Shown here: one piece after another, positions 43,501-54,121 of the stretch
Position numbering within the stretch: the stretch's first letter is position 1
How the letters are laid out: every line of letters begins with the position of its first letter
Assembly: GCF_001039355.2 (NCBI RefSeq)
Contig: NW_019775463.1
Location: 164,123-228,122 of the forward strand
Source: Lingula anatina
Lineage: Eukaryota > Brachiopoda > Lingulata > Lingulida > Lingulidae
Direction of reading: 5' to 3'
DNA length: 64,000 bases
The notes under the pieces: model-generated
Databases searched by the model: none
What the model saw: only the letters and a program-made list of their open reading frames with translations
What the model was told of the DNA's origin: nothing
Translations under genes and position numbers: made by a program

Positions 43501-46500
43501 AAATCTGTGAATACCTAGTTAAAAGCTCTCTGTGGCCCTGGTAGAGGGTAGCACTGTATTAACATTTCTATTCGTTACCCTTACCTTTGAGAGGACAAAT
43601 CTGTCACTGTTTGGGTCACGAGGCTTCTGGACCCTGTATCTCATCGTATGGAAGAACAACACTGACGTTATTTCAGCAATTGATGCACACGATGTCGGGT
43701 GACTGAAAAAAATTCAATAGTCGTCTTGTGTTAACAAAACAACGTCAGTTACCTAATACATTTTTCTTTGTCAAATTTTCAACTGACTTTGCCACTCCTC
43801 TTAGACTGGGTTCCCATACTTAGATCGATCCATCTGGATCGACCTAATTCCATGGGGGTTCACGCTTAGTTGCTATCAGCTCAAGAGGCTTAAATGTCTG
43901 TCACGCCTACCGAATCAGCTAGGGTTAAAGATAATTACCCCCTAACAGTTTTACTAGGCGTGTCAGACGTTTAAGCCGGTTAGTTTGATAGCAATTCAGT
44001 GAGACTCGATCTCCCCAGGGAGATAGATCGATCCAAATATCTTTGGGAATGGTCCCTTAAGTTCAGACTCGCATCCACTTTTACAATATTTCAAGCAAAT
44101 TTTAGGAATCTTTGAAAATGAATGTTATTTTAATCTCCTGATGGTCTCCCGGTCTCTACATGCTCCGTCCCTGCAGGGGGCTAGCAATTAAACCTTAGAG
44201 CCGAAGTTTTTATCCGTTTAATGGCGCGTGTGGAGACGGTAAGACCATCAGGGGATTAAATGGGTTGCTTTTTATGTCGAGTCGGCCATATTTTGTCCAC
44301 GGATCAGCAAGTCCGCAGCTCATCTGTTCTCAATGCGCTCTAACACTGACCCTCAGACCTCAGTTTAAATATATTCAAAGACCTCTCAAAGGAAACTGGT
44401 CTAGTAACATGTAAATGTACCGCTCGATGTATAAGGAAACTATTGTGGCAAAGTGGGCATGAATTTTGGTATTGGGATTGAGACCAGTTTCACACTATAT
44501 CTTCCGTTGAACATTTTCTTTGCACGTTCAACTTAACCGAATATAGCTACCGTCTTTCTTCATGCGAGGAAGATAGTGTGCCCACGTACACGGAAGAAGG
44601 TTCCATTTTCAGTATAATTTTCATATTACTTACATATTACTAAGAATTGATTCGGCTGCAGTTCATTTATCCGTTTCTCATTACAACCATAGAGTAAATG
44701 TGTAGGTAGATGCCAGATGTAATCATAAGATTGATCCAAGTAATTTCTGATGTTGAAAACGCACGATAGAAATACAATCAACTTCCAAGGGGTGCAGAGT
44801 CATAAAGGCTGTATTCCCAGAGCTTTTAGATCGATCTATCCCCGCGGGGAGTCTCACTAGATTACTGTCAGATAATCCGGCTTAAATGTCCATCCCGCCT
44901 ACTTCAAGCTGTAAGGGGGTAATTAACTTTTGTGTCCGCTCGGCTGACAGCTATTTAGCGTGAACCCCCAGGGAGTTAGGTCGATCTAAAGTAGATCGAT
45001 CTAATCTCTGGAAATGGGGTCAAAGAGGGAGACGGAGTGATTGTTTGTTACTACTCCCCTTACCAACCTTGCAATTATCAAATAATATCATAACGGTAAT
45101 TGTCGCAAAGGTAGCTCTGTTTGGCAGGCTTGAACTATTGCTTACATCCCGTGCAAGTTTGGTTAAAAATCCTGTTGTCTGTTTGTCTTTTAAAAGATTT
45201 AATTAATACATTGTTTCTAAGTCTGGTTTTGATGGCCTTATAAAAGAGATATATATGTGTATTTGCGTATATATATTCTGTTAATCCATAAGCCGCCTCA
45301 CATAGGTGAATTATTCATGTATATTGCGGTTAACTCTATGAGGCAGTCTTGTCATCTTTGATGGTTGTAGCGAAATTAAGAAATAAACTTATATAACTCG
45401 ACTTGCTGTTTTTTGAGTGATATGGTTTTGGATTAAATAAATGAATAAACTTCAGTTTTATCTTGGTAATTTTACAAAAGGGTAGGCCTACAACTGCTGA
45501 AATATTTCCAGATTTAAAAACAAGCGTTATGCCATACTGCAAAATTGGTTTGAGAAGTATTACAGAAGCATTTTTTTTTTTAATATACCTCAAATCTGCC
45601 ATGCTGGGAGTATAACGATGTATTCAATTTGCTTCCTGTGTACTTCGAATTCCCTGCAGTACAGAATTAGCAAATACTACTCAATCTCTGCTTCAAAAAA
45701 GTAGATTTGTAAGCTCTTTAGCAAAATTAAAACGCGCGTCAATCGTGGTGAAGTTCTACTTCATTATTACTGTTGTCTGTACAATCTGATGTATTTTTAA
45801 TAGAAAATACTGCGGTAACGCTACTTCTTCGTTCGTACTGTATTTTTTGTCAAACCTCTTTTGATCCTTCAGTTATTTAATAATAAAACACCAAAACCAC
45901 AAATAAATAAGTCACGAAACGAATGCTTCATACCAGTAGATATATACTACTTACGTCCTTGATTTCTCATATTGATGAAACAAAAGAAACATGGGCACAG
46001 CAATTACCATTACCCTCTTATGCCAGATCATAAGCTCTAAGGAAGACTTGTTTCGTGATCTTATCATGACTCACGTTAACCAGCTTATTCCACTTTCCTG
46101 TAAGGTGCAACCATCTTTTATACTTTGTAACCATAAAGCCTGTATCTTTTTTCATAGTAAAGTACCCCAAAGAATTCTCTAGCAGCTCTATATCGGATTT
46201 TAAATTATTGCTTGTTATATCATTACATTTCTATACACCTGCATACTGTGGCAGGAAGAAGACACACGTGTCAAAAGGCTTGGTGCAATTGTTTGGCGTA
46301 TGTGGATTACAAATATATCCTTGGTTTTTATATTTTTGCGCTTACAGAACCTCATTTGCCTACCAGCAGCATGTTACATGACGCCCATATTTGCAACAAT
46401 TTTAAACAAAGCTCATTCACAAGAAACAAAGAGCATGGAAGCATTATACTAGTATGCACTCCGTGAAGTAGGCCTACAAGGATAATACAAGTTATACACG

Positions 46501-48370
46501 CATATATATAGAAAAGCAACAACGAAAAAAAAAAAAAGAAATTTTATAAAGTGTCCCTGAAAAAGTTAAGCCATGATATTCATAAGACTTTTCATAAACA
46601 AGTACCGACCCATTGCAATTAAACTGAAAATTACTCCTTTTCACACGTGGCTTTTTGAAATGCTCAATTTTGGTTTTTTATTTGGTTTACAAACAAACTC
46701 CATTTATAAGACCACTTCAACAGCTGAGCAAGCACAGCTTGTAAATTTTCCTCGGTAGAAGCTATTAAAACTACATCATCTGCACATAGTAATGTATCTA
46801 ACAAAATACTCCAACTCTAAAACCTTTCGAGAGGCACATTATCTACTGCGCTATATATCTATCGTTGATATATATAGGGCAAATAGGGTTGTGATCGGCT
46901 GTAACTTTGTAGAACACGATATCTATTCGTATTTGTGTACGTCGTTAACGTCTCTAGCAGTAATGTGCAGACAAACGTTGCTGTATGTTCGCATGCCCGG
47001 AGGGAGATAAAATGTTTTGAACATCAAAAACAATATACCATACACTTCTTGTATCTTCATTTTAATGCGCTGGAAACAGTTTATTCGCTTGATGGAGTAT
47101 TCTCAAATGTTAAATGTATATGACAGCAGTGCCTCTCTTTTACAGCTTATGATATCACTTTTGTAATTTTTTTAATTTTTTTTCTTTATAATGTATGTTT
47201 TGTATTTGTAGGTTTAGCAAAGCGCTAATACTCATTCACTTTCCTTTGCACCTATGCAGTTTTGTTTTCATAATTGGTGCTGTTATGTAATGCATTGTAT
47301 CACTTAACTGTTTAATCATTAAAAATTGAAGGAAATGACACTGATTATGGCAAAACTGATCAATCATTAAAAAATGAAGGAAATGACACTGCTAATTGCA
47401 ACATTTTATGACAAATTATATTAATAATTTATATGTTCACACTTGTTTGCATTAGAGAAAGATATTGTTTCCTGATTTTTAAAATATATAGGCCTAGTTA
47501 CACATTTTTTCTTTGCGACCCCCTTTTCTAAACGGGTTGTGATTTTAACCACTTTTTGGTAAATTAAACACGATTTTAAATCTGCCAAGCCTTGTTTTTA
47601 TTTGTCTTTTATAAAAAAACATAAAAATAAAGCACAAGTAGGTTTCACGGTAAAAAGGTCCACTTTTTTCGGAAAAAGTAGGCCTACCCCCCTTTGAATT
47701 TGTTGGCTACGGGCCTGCCGATATACCTACCAATAGGCCTACTGTAAATGCTTGTTCTGTTGTGAAAAGGGCCCTTCAAAGAGAATAGACACGACCTGAA
47801 CTATCCCGAGCTTTTCGACCGTCTCCGTTCTTGGCAATGGCGAATCATAAATTAGAAACTTTGTTCCTTTTTCTTTAACTGATTTTAAGAGACCCGTGCT
47901 CATTTTATATATCTATGTCAGACTAAGTGCAAAAAGCTTTCTTTTCAATTTTTATTTACACTTATACATTTTGTAGCAATTTAGGGGGGGAGAAAACACC
48001 AGGCTCGACCGGGATTCGAAACCGGGACTCTCGCAAACCGTGCGACTACTCTTAACACGAGGAAAAAAAACAAGCAGTCTTATTACTCTATGCCTTATAC
48101 ATTATAGAACAATTGTTCTCGTCTACCGTTTTATATTTGCGAAGCGAAGAGAAATCTCTTTGGTTTGTATTTCACCCTTTCATCAAAGTATATAAATTTC
48201 TCGCTAACTTGTGGTGTATCTCTGACCTCACCTGTAAGGGACAATATAACTTACCCCGAGCCGGCAGCGCTGGTTGCACGAACGCTGTGAAGTCGAATCC
48301 GGTTGGCCATGTCTCGGAGCGCTTGGAAATCCGCGTGTCCCATGTCGTTGTTTTCCCGTACGTTAGTCAT
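32120..48370 (-). CDS. TKT: Transketolase (complete, 12 exons)
   Basis: Thiamine-diphosphate enzyme of the non-oxidative pentose phosphate pathway, cytosolic, moving two-carbon ketol units between sugar phosphates. Exons in transcript order: 48370-48255, 43702-43585, 42513-42400, 42062-41965, 41550-41359, 40768-40641, 40187-39994, 39440-39327, 39032-38825, 38248-38034, 37318-37102, 32295-32120. They sum to 1890 nt, 629 residues plus TGA (human TKT 623). Catalytic and cofactor residues are present: GSGHPTS (His about 40), SKGHAAP (His about 80), GDG about 157-159, and the catalytic Glu in IAEQNMV about 372. Exons 6-11 occur twice because of the duplication around 36702; only one set fits. It converges on ABCC gene 2. 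TKT versus TKTL cannot be fully resolved, but the intact N-terminal cofactor region favours TKT. Confidence 0.95.
32768..36144 (-). CDS. TKT: TKT exons 6-11, second allele copy contiguous with exon 12
   Basis: Exons 36144-36017, 35554-35361, 34856-34743, 34451-34244, 33916-33702 and 32984-32768 duplicate the set at 37102-40768. This set is joined to the only exon 12 (32295-32120), which encodes [14 protein letters not shown] to the stop. The other set is joined to exons 1-5, so neither set alone makes a complete gene in the printed sequence. That is the arrangement expected from two overlapping contig ends. Confidence 0.9.
35889..35946 (+). repeat. (TA)n(GA)n compound microsatellite
   Basis: A TA run followed by a GA run in a TKT intron. 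The allelic copy at about 40519-40570 is shorter and interrupted by AAAG. Confidence 0.9.
37102..40768 (-). CDS. TKT: TKT exons 6-11, allele copy contiguous with the 5' half
   Basis: Exons 40768-40641 ([14 protein letters not shown]), 40187-39994, 39440-39327 ([17 protein letters not shown]), 39032-38825 ([14 protein letters not shown], catalytic Glu), 38248-38034 ([20 protein letters not shown]) and 37318-37102 ([15 protein letters not shown]). Lengths equal those of the other copy. Small protein differences against 32768-36144 lie in the exon 7 region (Ile/Ser near its start, Thr/Ser, Pro/Ser) and in exon 11 (Ala/Ser). This set is physically joined to exons 1-5. Confidence 0.9.
39679..39772 (+). 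repeat. Short duplication flanking N at 39715 in a poly-C tract
   Basis: A C-run followed by TTCTGAATATTGGACACGAA occurs on both sides of the N. The allelic copy (about 35095-35131) has the segment once. This looks like failed gap closure in a homopolymer. Confidence 0.75.
41359..48370 (-). CDS. TKT: TKT exons 1-5 (cofactor-binding domain, single copy)
   Basis: Exon 1 (48370-48255) starts MTNVRENND and continues [17 protein letters not shown], resembling the first helix of animal TKT; the ATG is the first in frame after an AT-rich leader. Exon 2 (43702-43585) [20 protein letters not shown], exon 3 (42513-42400) [15 protein letters not shown], exon 4 (42062-41965) [14 protein letters not shown], exon 5 (41550-41359) [23 protein letters not shown] with the later Asp-Val-Asn forms the metal/diphosphate site. 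Intron 1 is 4.55 kb and full of mobile elements. Confidence 0.95.
42543..42792. mobile_element. MITE family 1 copy in TKT intron 2
   Basis: The left end GACTGGGTTCCCAT and the right end ...GGTCCC are imperfect inverted repeats. The interior has paired AGATCGATCC blocks and two inverted blocks around TTAAATGTCTGTCACGC. Flanks are TAA and TTA. About 250 bp; no coding capacity. Confidence 0.75.
43272..43548. mobile_element. TA-flanked inverted-repeat element (mariner-like MITE)
   Basis: The termini are CCCTCTACCAGGGCCACA and its complement, directly flanked by TA at 43270-43271 and 43549-43550. A second copy of the left arm begins near 43433, so the element may be composite. TA flanks fit a Tc1/mariner-type target duplication. 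No transposase is encoded. Confidence 0.65.
43804..44058. mobile_element. MITE family 1 copy in TKT intron 1, TTA flanks
   Basis: Closely similar to the copy at 42543 along its length. Flanked by TTA on both sides (43801-43803 and just after GGTCCC), consistent with a 3-bp target-site duplication. Non-coding. Confidence 0.78.
44137..44340. mobile_element. Diverged relative of the foldback element, inverted
   Basis: CTAGCAATTAAACCTTAGAGC and the flanking AGACCATCAGGGGATT and CGGCCATATTTTGTCCACGG segments match the complement of the interior and arm of the element at 54376. The ends are eroded. Confidence 0.55.
44807..45022. mobile_element. MITE family 1 copy, shorter subtype
   Basis: Begins GGCTGTATTCCCAG and ends GAAATGGGGTC, with interior CTGTAAGGGGGTAATTAACTT shared with the copy at 62376. 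AAA flanks both ends. Together these two copies form a subtype distinct from 42543/43804. Confidence 0.72.
45960..46810 (-). mobile_element. Decayed LINE reverse-transcriptase fragment in TKT intron 1
   Basis: Minus-strand frame at about 46798-46640 reads [19 protein letters not shown], then [13 protein letters not shown]: the RT catalytic box (Y/C-A-D-D) and the following helix of a non-LTR element. At about 46200-45965 another frame gives [19 protein letters not shown], then NCCAHV, typical of the region downstream of RT. Stops and frame changes make it a pseudogene. Confidence 0.65.
48003..48062 (-). repeat. tRNA-like fragment (SINE head or tRNA relic)
   Basis: The minus strand contains a B-box-like GGTTTCGAATCCCGG preceded by an A-box-like GTTAAGAGTAGTCG at tRNA-like spacing. 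The acceptor stem does not pair convincingly, so I do not call a tRNA gene. It lies in TKT intron 1, about 190 bp from exon 1. Confidence 0.45.
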
Positions 48371-49131
48371 GCTCTTGCAGTTTGTCAGTTTGAACAAAAT
48401 TCACCCGGTGATGTGTAGAGCTCGCCTTTCAGGGTAACTCACCTAAATGAAAGATGAACACATACGGGTTACAAGGGCTTGCCAAGATGAAATACGCTTT
48501 ACGCATCTATGCAGCAAAATGACAAAAAAACATTACGGTTTGCTTATTTCCGTTTAAATTCGGCCGTGTATGAGAGCAGACAACAAGATATGCAGTTCAC
48601 AGCGTAAGGAACGACCACATTTTCTATTAATATTTTCATCATTTGAATTTTCAGCCAGGATTTACATTGGCAGATATATGAGGGTCTTCCTTCAGGGACA
48701 TTTTAAGTTATTAGTGGTCGACATTGGATACATTCAATTACTACAGGTAGGCATTACTACGCCCATTTGTTAGTGTTCCGATGTCATAGTTTATGCCTGA
48801 ATACAATGAAAAATATGCCAAAGCTCCAAAACGAGAACCAATGTATCTTTATGAAATGTCAGGAAGACGTGGCACCTACCCATTCAATCTTGTTTATACA
48901 GATGGCTCCTTTTGTCCCGATTAGATGGAACGTAAAACTTTTCGGCAACGACTGTCGTATAAGCCCTACTGCAACGTCGAGCTACCCTGCATGTGAACGA
49001 TTATTGCACGAATCGAAGATAAACAAGACCGTCTAAACTGCGCACGTGCAACGCATCGTTGGAGCACTGCTCAACAATCTGAGGATGGTAAGATTGGACA
49101 AACGCCATGTTTTCAGCTGCAGTCATAAATA

Positions 49132-49132
49132 A

Positions 49133-49171
<39 letters not shown>

Positions 49172-49191
49172 AAATAAATAAATAAATAAAA
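49132..49191 (+). repeat. (AATA)n microsatellite
   Basis: About 60 bases of AATA units between TKT and SDHD. Confidence 0.9.
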
Positions 49192-50501
49192 AGAAAAGTT
49201 AAAAGCACGGTATTTAAAAGCAGCCAAAATGAAACGTCCAACATTCCTCCATTTTGATTTAAAAATTAGAATATAAGTTAGATAGCATATAAGAACATTA
49301 AAAAAATATAAATAATATTGATATAAAGATCAAACCTATAAAATAAAGAAATGTAAAAAAAAGGAAATTAAAATAAAAAAGCAAAGAGAAAGTTTTAAGT
49401 CTAGAAAACTTGTGAAAATGAATTTTGAAATAAAATTACTTAAACAGAAGGCACACTCTAATATGTGTATAAATTATGCATAGCCCCTGTGTATCATTTC
49501 TATTAGGTAAATAAGAAACGGTTAATTAATTATCCATTGTCAAGAGGTAGACAACACTATAACTATTAATATAGAACCTATAATCTGCAAATTTTAAGTT
49601 GTAGGCCTACAAGCCTACATTTAAATTATAATATAACATACTAGGCCTTCTGCAGTATATATATATTCTTTTTTTAATAAAGTTTTGTTTAAATCAATAA
49701 GTTTATACTTTTAGTCATCTCAGTAGAATGAGAATTATATAAACCTAGCGAAAGGTCCCAGGTCGAGACCGCAACGTGGGTCAGCTGCTAATGTAAATTC
49801 TAATATACATTATTCTCATATTGTTAACTGCCTCACCTTATTTTACCAAATAAATATTACATGTTATGAAAAGCATAAGAGCATTATGTTATGGAATGAC
49901 TTTCTTGCAGTGCAACGTGCATTACATCAGTGTTAAAAGAATATCGGCGCTCAGTCATAATAATAACAAACACGATGTTGAAGCAATAAAAAAAACATAT
50001 ATTTCCCGTATTGTATAAGTTATTATATTGTATAAGTTCATGTTTAACGTGTCACGACCAGAAATTGTCGGCAATCTCTGTCTAGCAACACTCTGCTACT
50101 GATCCATTGTGAACTGCTCATATAGCCTACTCTAACTCCACAAGATCATAAAAACCCAAAAGGCTAACTCTGTCTCTGAAAACCCTTTCCCATATTTTGC
50201 TCGAGATCGTTGAAAACCCAGATAATATCTCTGTGCACCGGGGTACAAGTGACAGCCTAGACGTTTTAGAAATAAGTCTACGATCCATAGCCGCTATCTA
50301 CTTGGGAGGCGTAGACCTACTTAAACGTATACAGTAGACTCAATAAGACAAAAGCAGGTATTCCTTACTGCTAGGCCAAGTGACCCATAGTTTTTTCATC
50401 CTTTTAGTACACCAAGTAAAACACACATGCAATGCACAGTACTTCGCTTTTTGACAATTTTATGCCCAAAAACAAGTAAAAAAAATTTAATAGATGATAA
50501 C

Positions 50502-50512
50502 CCCCCCCCCCC

Positions 50513-50592
<80 letters not shown>
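50502..50592 (+). repeat. Poly-C, poly-A, (TA)n compound tract
   Basis: Consecutive C-run, A-run and roughly 66-base TA run. Two short open frames over it are low-complexity artefacts. Confidence 0.9.
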
Positions 50593-50596
<4 letters not shown>

Positions 50597-51310
50597 CACA
50601 CACATTTTGTTAACCTGATGTATTTTAATACAAACCTATACCCTGACTAGCCGCGGATAATTTTCACCCTGGCTAACCCTGTAACTAAGACGCCATTACT
50701 ACGTTACCATGTCTATTTATTGACTGTATTTTTTTTCTTTTTAAGGGATCTGTTCAGATTTCACGCATGAGTAGTTTTTATGACAGCAGCTAATGACAAA
50801 TGAAATGAAATACAATAAAATATATAATATCATCCTCTTATGAAAGCTCCTTTGTTACTTTGATCGAAGCATGGATGAATTATATAATATATGCCAACCC
50901 AAAACGTTTTGCGAAGAACACTTCGACTTTTGCGACTAAGGGTACCCACTTGCGACTTGTCTAACACACGATGTGATGCTGAAAAGGTAGTTCAGCACTC
51001 GAAACGCAACAATGAATACCCATTTCTTTTTAGTGGGGTCTGCTAACTATGTTAATTCACTAAGAAAATGCTAAATTGTCGACTTTAACTGGTAGCGATG
51101 ACTACCAGTTTTCTTTGATAATGACGTATGGTGGCTATTACAGCTTACCTGCACATGACATTCTACTTTAAATAGATTGCGGCCTTACATGCTTAGCAGC
51201 TAACGATACCCGTAACTAACCTGTGGTAAACGTACCGTAAATATGTAACGCCGAAAACTGAGGCAACCTATATATAAGCGCTGAATAAGTTGGTTACAGT
51301 TTTACCTTTA

Positions 51311-51675
51311 TAATAATAATAATAATAATAATATATTTATTTTGAGTCTAAACTCCATATAAATATGTTCATTAGACTTTACAAATATGTACATACAAAT
51401 AACAGATAGACAACTGGTCATAACACACTGTGTACACGATCTCGCCTCCCTGGGGAGGATACAGCCCCGCTGCCGTATGAGGCGCTGAGTGCTATCAAAC
51501 TGACAATATCGTTCTCTGCCTGACCAGGACCCTGCTTCAACCCCAAAGTGCTGAGTGCCAAGCGGGGAGACAGCAGGTACCGTTTATAAAGGACTGGTAT
51601 GTCCCCGGACGGGGTTTGAACCCACGTCCTCCCGCTCCGGAGGCGGACACTCTAACCACAAGGCCATCCGGTCGG
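51311..51675 (-). mobile_element. tRNA-derived SINE with 8-bp target duplication
   Basis: On the minus strand the 5' head (about 51675-51605) is tRNA-like, with A-box-like TGGCCTTGTGGTTAGAGTGT and B-box GGGTTCAAACCCC. A roughly 270-bp unrelated body follows and ends in an (ATT)n tail at 51311-51337. TACCTTTA occurs at 51303-51310 and 51676-51683, flanking the unit exactly. This is the standard architecture of a SINE copied by a partner LINE. Confidence 0.82.
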
Positions 51676-52297
51676 TACCTTTACAGTAAACCATTGAGCC
51701 TAATTACTTTAAAATGGGCTGTGTTATCAATGCATTCTTCCCTAGCTGGTGCTGAGTTAAAGCGGATATTTATAATAATAATAATATTTGTCCGAATTCG
51801 GGGCACATAAACAATATTTGTCGTTTGTGAACTCAAGTTGCCGGTTTGTCATTGCAAAAACCGGATTATTGACTTAAATCACACTTGAAAATACTTGTGA
51901 ACATTTTATTTTTTGGAATGAAAATTAACGTGCAACCCAATCAGTTAAAATGAAACACCGTTTCTATGTACGCAAACAAGGCCACTGGACTAAATAATCT
52001 GGCCAATGCAGGATGGCTGCGTGAATAGGTAAATCTGCTAAAATTAATGTGGTTGGTAGAATTTCTTGGTTTTTGTTTTTTTAACATACAAAATTGTTTA
52101 ATTGGCATATCATGTAAATTTTATGGTTCGTTGGTCAGTCAGTGAAGGGAGTGTGAAAATTTAGTGTTAGCAATTTTTAAAGAATAAACATATTATCTTT
52201 TACTAAAGATCCATGCACTAGTATAAGGAAATATGTCAGGCTGTACCCAGCAATTTAAAAGGGGGAGGTGGGTGGACATTTTACCATGAAACCCCCG

Positions 52298-52519
52298 GTA
52301 AAATTTGTCACATTTAACGCTCACTTATGGTTCTTAATCTGTCCTAGACCATAAGATGTTTTAAATCTGTTCTAGGACATTCAGAAGGGCTTCCCAAAAA
52401 CAGTTCTTGAATTTTTACATTCATTACAGAACAACATTAAAACTGTATAAACTGTATAAAGTACCAAATGTTCCAGAATAGATTGAGAACCGTAAGTGAA
52501 CGTTAAATGAGACAAATTT
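52298..52519. repeat. Inverted repeat with about 48-bp arms
   Basis: Left arm 52298-52346 (containing CATTTAACGCTCACTTATGG) pairs with 52471-52519 with few mismatches. A second short pair (AATCTGTTCTAGGACATT, 52364-52381, with 52467-52484) lies inside. Probably an old MITE or hairpin. Confidence 0.6.
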
Positions 52520-54121
52520 TCACAGGGGAACTCTCTTGCACATAGCGCAAATTTTACCAAGATTGGACTTTTTCCTGGCAAAAAGGGCAATTCGTTCAAA
52601 ACACTTCCCTCCACCCCAACTAGAGGCCAGCATGTATAGTTATCTGAAGTCCTAGAACTGGACTTGTGCATCGATTTACACTTCATTTTATATATTGGTG
52701 CAGTTTTGAGAGTGAACTTTTAGTCCAATTATAAACCTCATTTATGCCTTCCTGGAGTTGTACGCAATCATCATAGTTATATATGTGGATCTAAAGATTT
52801 AAGTGTCATCATATAAGGGGCTAAAGATTTTAATGTGTCATCTGCAAATAGGTACGCTTTAGATGCATTATAATGGACTCTGGCCAATGAATAATGTGCA
52901 TGACAAAAGGGAGCATTCCCAAGACAGAACTGTGTGGAATTCCACCAGTTAGATATATTTATCCAGTCTGAAAAAAAGTTCCCTGAGCCATGTCATGAGA
53001 AAATCGGGTATTTGATAATGCCCTAGCTCATTAAGCATAGTCCAAGGTGAAGGACGTCACGAAATGCTTAGAAAAAGAAAAAAAAGTTTATAACATTAAT
53101 CTAGCCTTCATTGCTCAATACTCCTGACTATTCCTCCATCACTTTAATCATTTATAAGCCTGTTAACCTTTGGGGGATGAATTCATACTGTGTGTCAGAA
53201 AGCAGCTTGTTAGTTAATTAATATTTCATGACCAAGTCACACAGGTATTGATTCTAGTAGCTTGCAGCAGGTAAATGTGAGATGAACAGGTAATTTCCGG
53301 TCAACTTGTCACATTTTTTATATATGTAGTCTATAGAAACTGTTTCATGTCTTGATCATATAAACAGGAACACAAAGACAATTATTTTTATCAAATCTTC
53401 TTTTTATTATTAAACCTGATGCATGATGCTTTGAAACACATTTTAAATGAGTCTGGAGATTTTTCAACTACCATCCTAGGATTTTATATAATATCTTAAT
53501 ATCCCAAATACTTTTCAGTCATTTTGGAAAATATTTCAGTTGTTTCTGTGTTTGGTTTTCTTGTTAACACTCCTCATTTGTCTATAAATAAATTGCAGTT
53601 GGTATAGTGACTTAAGCTGCAGATAAACATATCAAATCAGCAACATTTACCTTAAGATATTGTTATCAACTGATAGGATTAGATTACTTTCACCATTATA
53701 ATGAAATTCAAACTGCAATACATACACTGTCACATGAATGGAAAATATATGCCTTTCACTTTCAGTTCTATCAAGACCACAAGCAAGCAATTAGAAAAAA
53801 CTGCCATGAATTCTCTAATCTGTTTTAGAGGCCTTTTCACAATGACTACGAGTATTAAATCTATATTCTGAGAGACTTGTAACTTTTTCCAAATGTGTGC
53901 TGCTTCTATTCCTCTTCAAGATGGCAGAAAATATTTCAAGACAGGTCATAAAAACTTCTCAAGTTTTACCATGCAAGCACTCCTTTTCCTGCCAAAGTAT
54001 CCTGTCATTTTCATTTCTGCACAACATATTAACTGTATTCATTATAGCATTTATGTTTTTCAAAATAAAAACATCAATTTGAAGTCTATTCACCGTCTTG
54101 TACAATCTGTAATAAAGATAT

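Larger units (their letters stand above)
43703..48254. other. TKT intron 1
   Basis: A 4.55-kb intron with MITE family 1 copies, the foldback relative, a LINE relic and a tRNA-like fragment. It is also where TAGGCCTA 8-mers concentrate (45483, 46469, 47489, 47679, 47734). No additional exon recognised. Confidence 0.7.
48371..54121. other. Intergenic region between TKT and SDHD
   Basis: The first few hundred bases must include the TKT promoter and leader; no TATA box stands out. A GTGAGT on the minus strand near 48431-48436 could be a 5'-UTR intron donor, but I cannot confirm it. The rest holds microsatellites, the SINE at 51311-51675, the inverted repeat at 52298-52519 and probably the SDHD 3' UTR near 54121. 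No protein-coding gene is supported. Confidence 0.6.

Noticed and set aside
48003-48062. Functional tRNA gene
   Set aside because: The B box is good but the acceptor stem and anticodon arm do not pair properly, so only a tRNA-like relic is claimed.
49132-49191. CRISPR-like or satellite array
   Set aside because: It is a simple tetranucleotide microsatellite with no spacers. No spaced direct-repeat array occurs in the window.
50396-50618. Open frames of alternating Ile-Tyr on both strands
   Set aside because: They are translations of the (TA)n tract.
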